A stretch of DNA of 64,000 nt, from the NCBI GenBank assembly GCA_023897205.1, contig JAHWDD010000002.1:6820001-6884000 (forward strand), in the 5' to 3' direction. Source of the stretch: Exophiala sp. HKRS030. Taxonomy: Eukaryota; Ascomycota; Eurotiomycetes; Chaetothyriales; Herpotrichiellaceae. Of this stretch, positions 60,185-64,000 are shown one piece after another. Under the pieces are notes generated by a model. That model had not been told where the DNA came from, did not search any database, and saw nothing but the letters and a program-made list of their open reading frames with translations. The position numbers were made by a program, and so were the translations under genes. How positions within the stretch are numbered: position 1 is the stretch's first letter; each line of letters begins with the position of its first letter.

Positions 60185-61341
60185 GGCGTTCTAATGCGGT
60201 GAGGATATTCGGAAAGACGACGAAGTGCGAGGCTTGAGCTGCTGATGGGCTGCTGGTTGTGTGTGGAAGTGAGTGGTAGCTACCTGCGCGAAGTGAAGAG
60301 GAGCAATGATTGATGATGTGCCTGCCAAACTTCGTAAAATGCAGCAAAGGAAGCCGAAGCTTATCACGGCAAGAGCGTAGGGACTAGTTAGTTGGCAGGG
60401 CCAACCAATGGCCGAAGAGAGTTGAGTGGTAATGACAGCCACCTAGGTGCCACCCAAATATGTAATTGTGAGTGTGTGAGTGTGTGAGGGGGCCTCAGGC
60501 CTTTTGAGGGTGTCTATGAAGAGATTCAGGCACCCAACGGACACCTAACAGGCACCTCCCACGCACCTAGCAGGCACCAGGGGCTCCTAGAATCGCTCAG
60601 ACTCTGCCTCTGACAACTATGAATCTTGCCCTACTGCCCACTACTACTCGGGACACGCAAACCAACAGCAAACGTCTCTTTGTGCCGACCTTGCGGAAAC
60701 TTACTCCTCTTGCTGCTACCAACTGGTAACTACTGCCGCCACTGCTGTTGCTCCTCGTCCTCCCTCTTCGCCCATTGAGTCTTGATCCATCCCAAACCAT
60801 CCACCAGTCATAGCCTCAAGTTCCATTTTATCTCAATATTGCTCCCCATGTCTCTATCCATCTGCAACTTGCACATGCCATTATTCTAGATATCCTCAAG
60901 CTCGACTCCTTCATCCCTCTTATTCTGCTCCTCCCTGCTGGCACGGAAAGAAGAGCATGACTTTGTATCACTCGCTGTTTGCACTCTACTACCACCCAGT
61001 CTCTGACCAACACCTTTACCCTCCTCCACCTTCTCACCACTCTCACTACTGACATCGACACATATCTCTCATGCACTTTCACTAAAGTCGTATTCGCGCT
61101 GCCCTTCCGTTCTCTTCGAATTAACGACCTTACGATTTCCCGCCTCTCCAGACCTGCCTTCCTCCCTTGACCACCGCCGCAGCTTCAAGACCACATCACG
61201 TGAAACTCGATTTCACACAAACACCACTTCGAATCCTCCTAATCTCTACACCATCATCACCACTATTACCGCCGTTCATGCTCTTTCGGTAACATTCGAT
61301 TCGCCTTCCTCTCTCAGCTACCTGCTACCTCTTGACTGAGT
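60185..61341. promoter_or_regulatory. Divergent promoter region of VMA11 and the RhoGEF gene
   Basis: About 1.2 kb. The right half (60600-61341) is strongly pyrimidine-rich on the plus strand, a long leader of the RhoGEF gene. The left part has TGTGAG repeats (60470-60487) and GGCACC steps (60540-60590). No gene is seen; a short frame at 60979-61170 is low-complexity. Confidence 0.5.
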
Positions 61342-64000
61342 ATGGCAGACTATGGTGCGCCCGATTCGCGTTACCATGGCGCGCGGACTGCCGGATATAA
61401 TCCCTCGGGAGAACATCACAGAGATGCCGCATTCAATAACATTTTTGGCGGCATGCCTCCTCCTGGAAGATCCCATACCATGGTCAATCAGCCCTCTGGG
61501 CCCATGTACGACCGATCGCAGAGCATGACTTCTTCTATGCAGCCTCAACATGGGATGCCCATGAGACAAGGTCCTCCACAACCCATGCGACAAATAAACC
61601 AAACCTATGATCGTTCGAATGGATATGCTCCAAGTCAGCCCTACATGAACGGCTCCAATGCTTCTCGTCCGCCGCCTCCCAACCCGGCGCCCTCTTTCCC
61701 CGATCGAAGACCGTATCCTCCACCACAGCGCATCGATACTCGCACTGGTGCGCCTATGAACATGCCAATGGGAGGTGCCTACGACCGGAAACCAATCCCA
61801 AACCGTATGCCACCCCCGCCCTGAACAATGATTCATTTCGATCCCGTTCCATGGTCAGACCGGGTGAGTCGCCAAACTACCGTCCTCCTCCCAACAGCTT
61901 TCAACCAGGGACAGCCGGTGCGTTTAGGCAACAACCTTATGCACCCATGGGAGCTGCATCCAGGACGACTGCACAGGGTAGACATATTCCTGATCGACCT
62001 GATGATGGGCGCTCAATGTCCATGGGCACTTATTCCATGGACCGTGATCACGCGCAACACCTGACCAGTGGAAGAGTCGTTCCGCCGCGACATCGAGAAA
62101 CCGAGGCCGACCCTTTCTCCGATCAATTTGCAACCCCTGTTCAGCACAACGGGTCCGGCTCCTTCACATCGTCACAATCCCCAGTATATACTCCCAATGC
62201 CAGGTCTCGCCGACCTAGTGAGGGCAGCCTGCCGGCCAGGGCTGTATCTGCTGCTTCTGGCACATCCGCCTCATCTGACCTCACCACAACCCCAGTGAAT
62301 GGATCGCGCTCTGATAGTCTAAGGAGCCGCCCAACGCCCACTCCAGGTTCTTCAAGTGGAACAACGACAACGGTGGTACAAAGGAAATCCCCTCTGGTTT
62401 ATCCAGCTCTTCTCTCCCGTGTTGCGAGTGCCTTTCAAGAGAGGATTGGTGTTGGCGACAGAACCAAGAACGATCTGTCATATAAAAACGCATTTACTGG
62501 TGCCGAGGCCGTTGACCTCATTGCCTACATCATCAAGACAACAGATCGAAATTTGGCCTTATTATTGGGACGTGCTCTCGATGCTCAAAAATTCTTCCAC
62601 GACGTCACTTATGAGCACCGGCTGAGAGACGCTCCGGGAGAGGTCTACCAATTCAGAGAGACCATGGGCGAGGAGGCCTCTTCCAAAGACGTCAATGGTG
62701 TTTTCACACTTCTTACGGAATGCTACTCCCCCACGTGCACCAAAGACCATCTTTGTTATTCGATCGCGTGTCCGAGACGACTCGAACAGCAAGCTAGGCT
62801 CAATTTGAGACCCCAACCAGGCCTAAGACATTCGGGCTCTCGGGGCAGCTTACACGACAATGATGACCAGGAACAGAAGCTCTGGATCAACAGTGTGCCG
62901 AAGGAAGTTGCAGACAAAATCGATGACAAAGAAAAGAAGAGGCAAGAGGTAATCTCTGAGCTCATGTATACCGAGCGTGACTTCGTCAAAGACCTGGAAT
63001 ACCTGCGTGATTTCTGGATTCGACCATTACGCGGCCTAGGACAAACACAGTCGCCGATCAAGGAGGAGAAGCGCGAGAAATTTGTGCGTACTGTTTTTGG
63101 GAACCTCTCCGAAGTCCTGGCCGTCAACTCCAAGTTTGCGGACGAATTATCCAAAAGACAGAAGGAACAACATGTGGTGCACAGTATCGGCGATGTGTTC
63201 CTGAAATGGGTTCCACAATTTGACCCTTTCATCAAGTATGGTGCGAACCAGATGTATGGAAAGTTTGAATTCGAGAAAGAGAAGGGTGCAAATCCCGCAT
63301 TTGCGAGGTTTGTGGATGATACGGAAAGACTAAAGGAATCGCGAAAGCTGGAGTTGAATGGTTACCTTACCAAGCCCACAACTCGCCTTGCCAGATACCC
63401 TCTTCTGCTTGATAACGTGCTCAAGTATACGAAAGATGACAATCCGGATAAGAAGGACATCCCGAAAGCTATTGGCATTATCAAAGACTTCCTCGGTCGA
63501 GTCAATGCAGAGAGTGGCAAGGCAGAGAATCATTTCAATCTCCTTCAGCTCAACCAACAGTTGAAGTGGAATGCAGGTGAATATACAGATCTGAAACTCA
63601 CAGAAGAAAATCGTGTTATCTTGACCAAGATGAGTTTTAAGAAGAGTCCAACCGATACCTCCGAAGTGCAGGTATATCTGTTTGACCACGCGGTTCTCAT
63701 GTGTCGTAACAAGACAGTGAACAAGAGGGATGAGTTACGCGTGTACAGGAAGCCGATCCCGTTGGAACTGCTTGTCATCGCAGAAATGGACTTGGTCATT
63801 CCACGCTTAGGCATTGCGATGCGCCCATCATCAAGTTTACTGGCGGCGACCAAATCCTCAAACACTCAACCTGGCCAAAAGGAGACCTATCCGATCACAT
63901 TTCGCCATCTCGGAAAAGGCGCTTATGAGCTACAGCTCTACGCCACCTCAATCACGCAACGTAAGAAGTTTATTGAGCTGGTGGAAGAACAACAAACCAA
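61342..64000 (+). CDS. Rom1/Rom2-type Rho1 guanine nucleotide exchange factor, 5' part (one apparent frameshift)
   Basis: Rom2-family proteins load GTP onto Rho1 at the plasma membrane and so drive cell-wall integrity signalling and glucan synthesis. Seen: a Pro/Gln/Ser-rich N-terminal region of about 340 residues; a DEP domain (LLSRVASAFQERIGVG, YKNAFTGAEAVDLI, LGRALDAQKFFHDV, VYQFRET); the linker CPRRLEQQARLNLRPQPG; a DH domain (VISELMYTERDFVKDLEYL, TKPTTRLARYPLLLDNVL); and a PH domain (VYLFDHAVLMCRN ... YPITFRHLGKGAYELQLY). The CNH domain expected at the C-terminus is outside the window. The frame is interrupted after the CCCCC run 61813-61817, where a stop follows at once. One more C gives PPPALNNDSFRSRSM and an open frame to the edge. 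No intron explains the break. Confidence 0.93.

Overview
The window looks like nuclear DNA of a filamentous ascomycete (Pezizomycotina). A eurotiomycete-like lineage is the best guess, because the TOM40, serine O-acetyltransferase, Tup1, Ssk1 and Whi3 proteins resemble those I know from that group. Introns are short (45-85 nt) with GT..AG ends, branch sites of the GCTAAC type and compact acceptors. Leaders are pyrimidine-rich, genes lie on both strands without operons, and the spacers are long. This placement is an inference; no rRNA or other marker gene is present.

Layout, left to right: 5' part of 6-phosphofructo-2-kinase (-, cut by the left edge); TOM40 (+); about 5.9 kb without a gene; GSK-3 kinase (+); nuclear cap-binding protein CBP80 (+); splicing factor SF3B4/Hsh49 (-), sharing a 325 bp divergent promoter with TOM7 (+); TUP1/RcoA corepressor (+); an Azf1-like C2H2 zinc-finger factor (+); a possible small two-exon gene (+); SSK1 response regulator (-); WHI3-type RNA-binding protein (-); about 6.6 kb without a gene; a RUP1/Ucp6-like UBA-UIM protein (-); a PkaB/PkaC2-type PKA catalytic subunit (-); a 139 bp Tc1/mariner-type MITE; OCH1 mannosyltransferase (-); CysA-type serine O-acetyltransferase (+); V-ATPase c' subunit VMA11 (-); and the 5' part of a Rom2-type RhoGEF (+, cut by the right edge).

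These are ordinary housekeeping and signalling genes. They cover mitochondrial import (TOM40, TOM7), mRNA processing (CBP80, SF3B4), stress, nutrient and wall signalling (SSK1, PKA, GSK-3, ROM2, TUP1, WHI3), glycosylation (OCH1), vacuolar acidification (VMA11), sulfur assimilation (CysA) and glycolytic control (PFK2). I see no secondary-metabolite cluster, defence system or virus.

The most striking pattern is that most of the long genes can be read through only if one extra C (or G) is allowed in a short C/G run. I count 11 to 14 such sites in ten genes, including the catalytic loop of GSK-3 and the last helix of VMA11. The uniform type, a single base lost from a C/G run in otherwise well-conserved essential genes, points to a systematic consensus error of the assembly and not to pseudogenes. 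Gene models made automatically from this sequence will be truncated or split. Other points of note are a 9-base motif (TACTCCGTA) that recurs at least 15 times and only in spacers, a GC-AG intron in GSK-3, and 18-nt and 13-nt micro-exons in VMA11.
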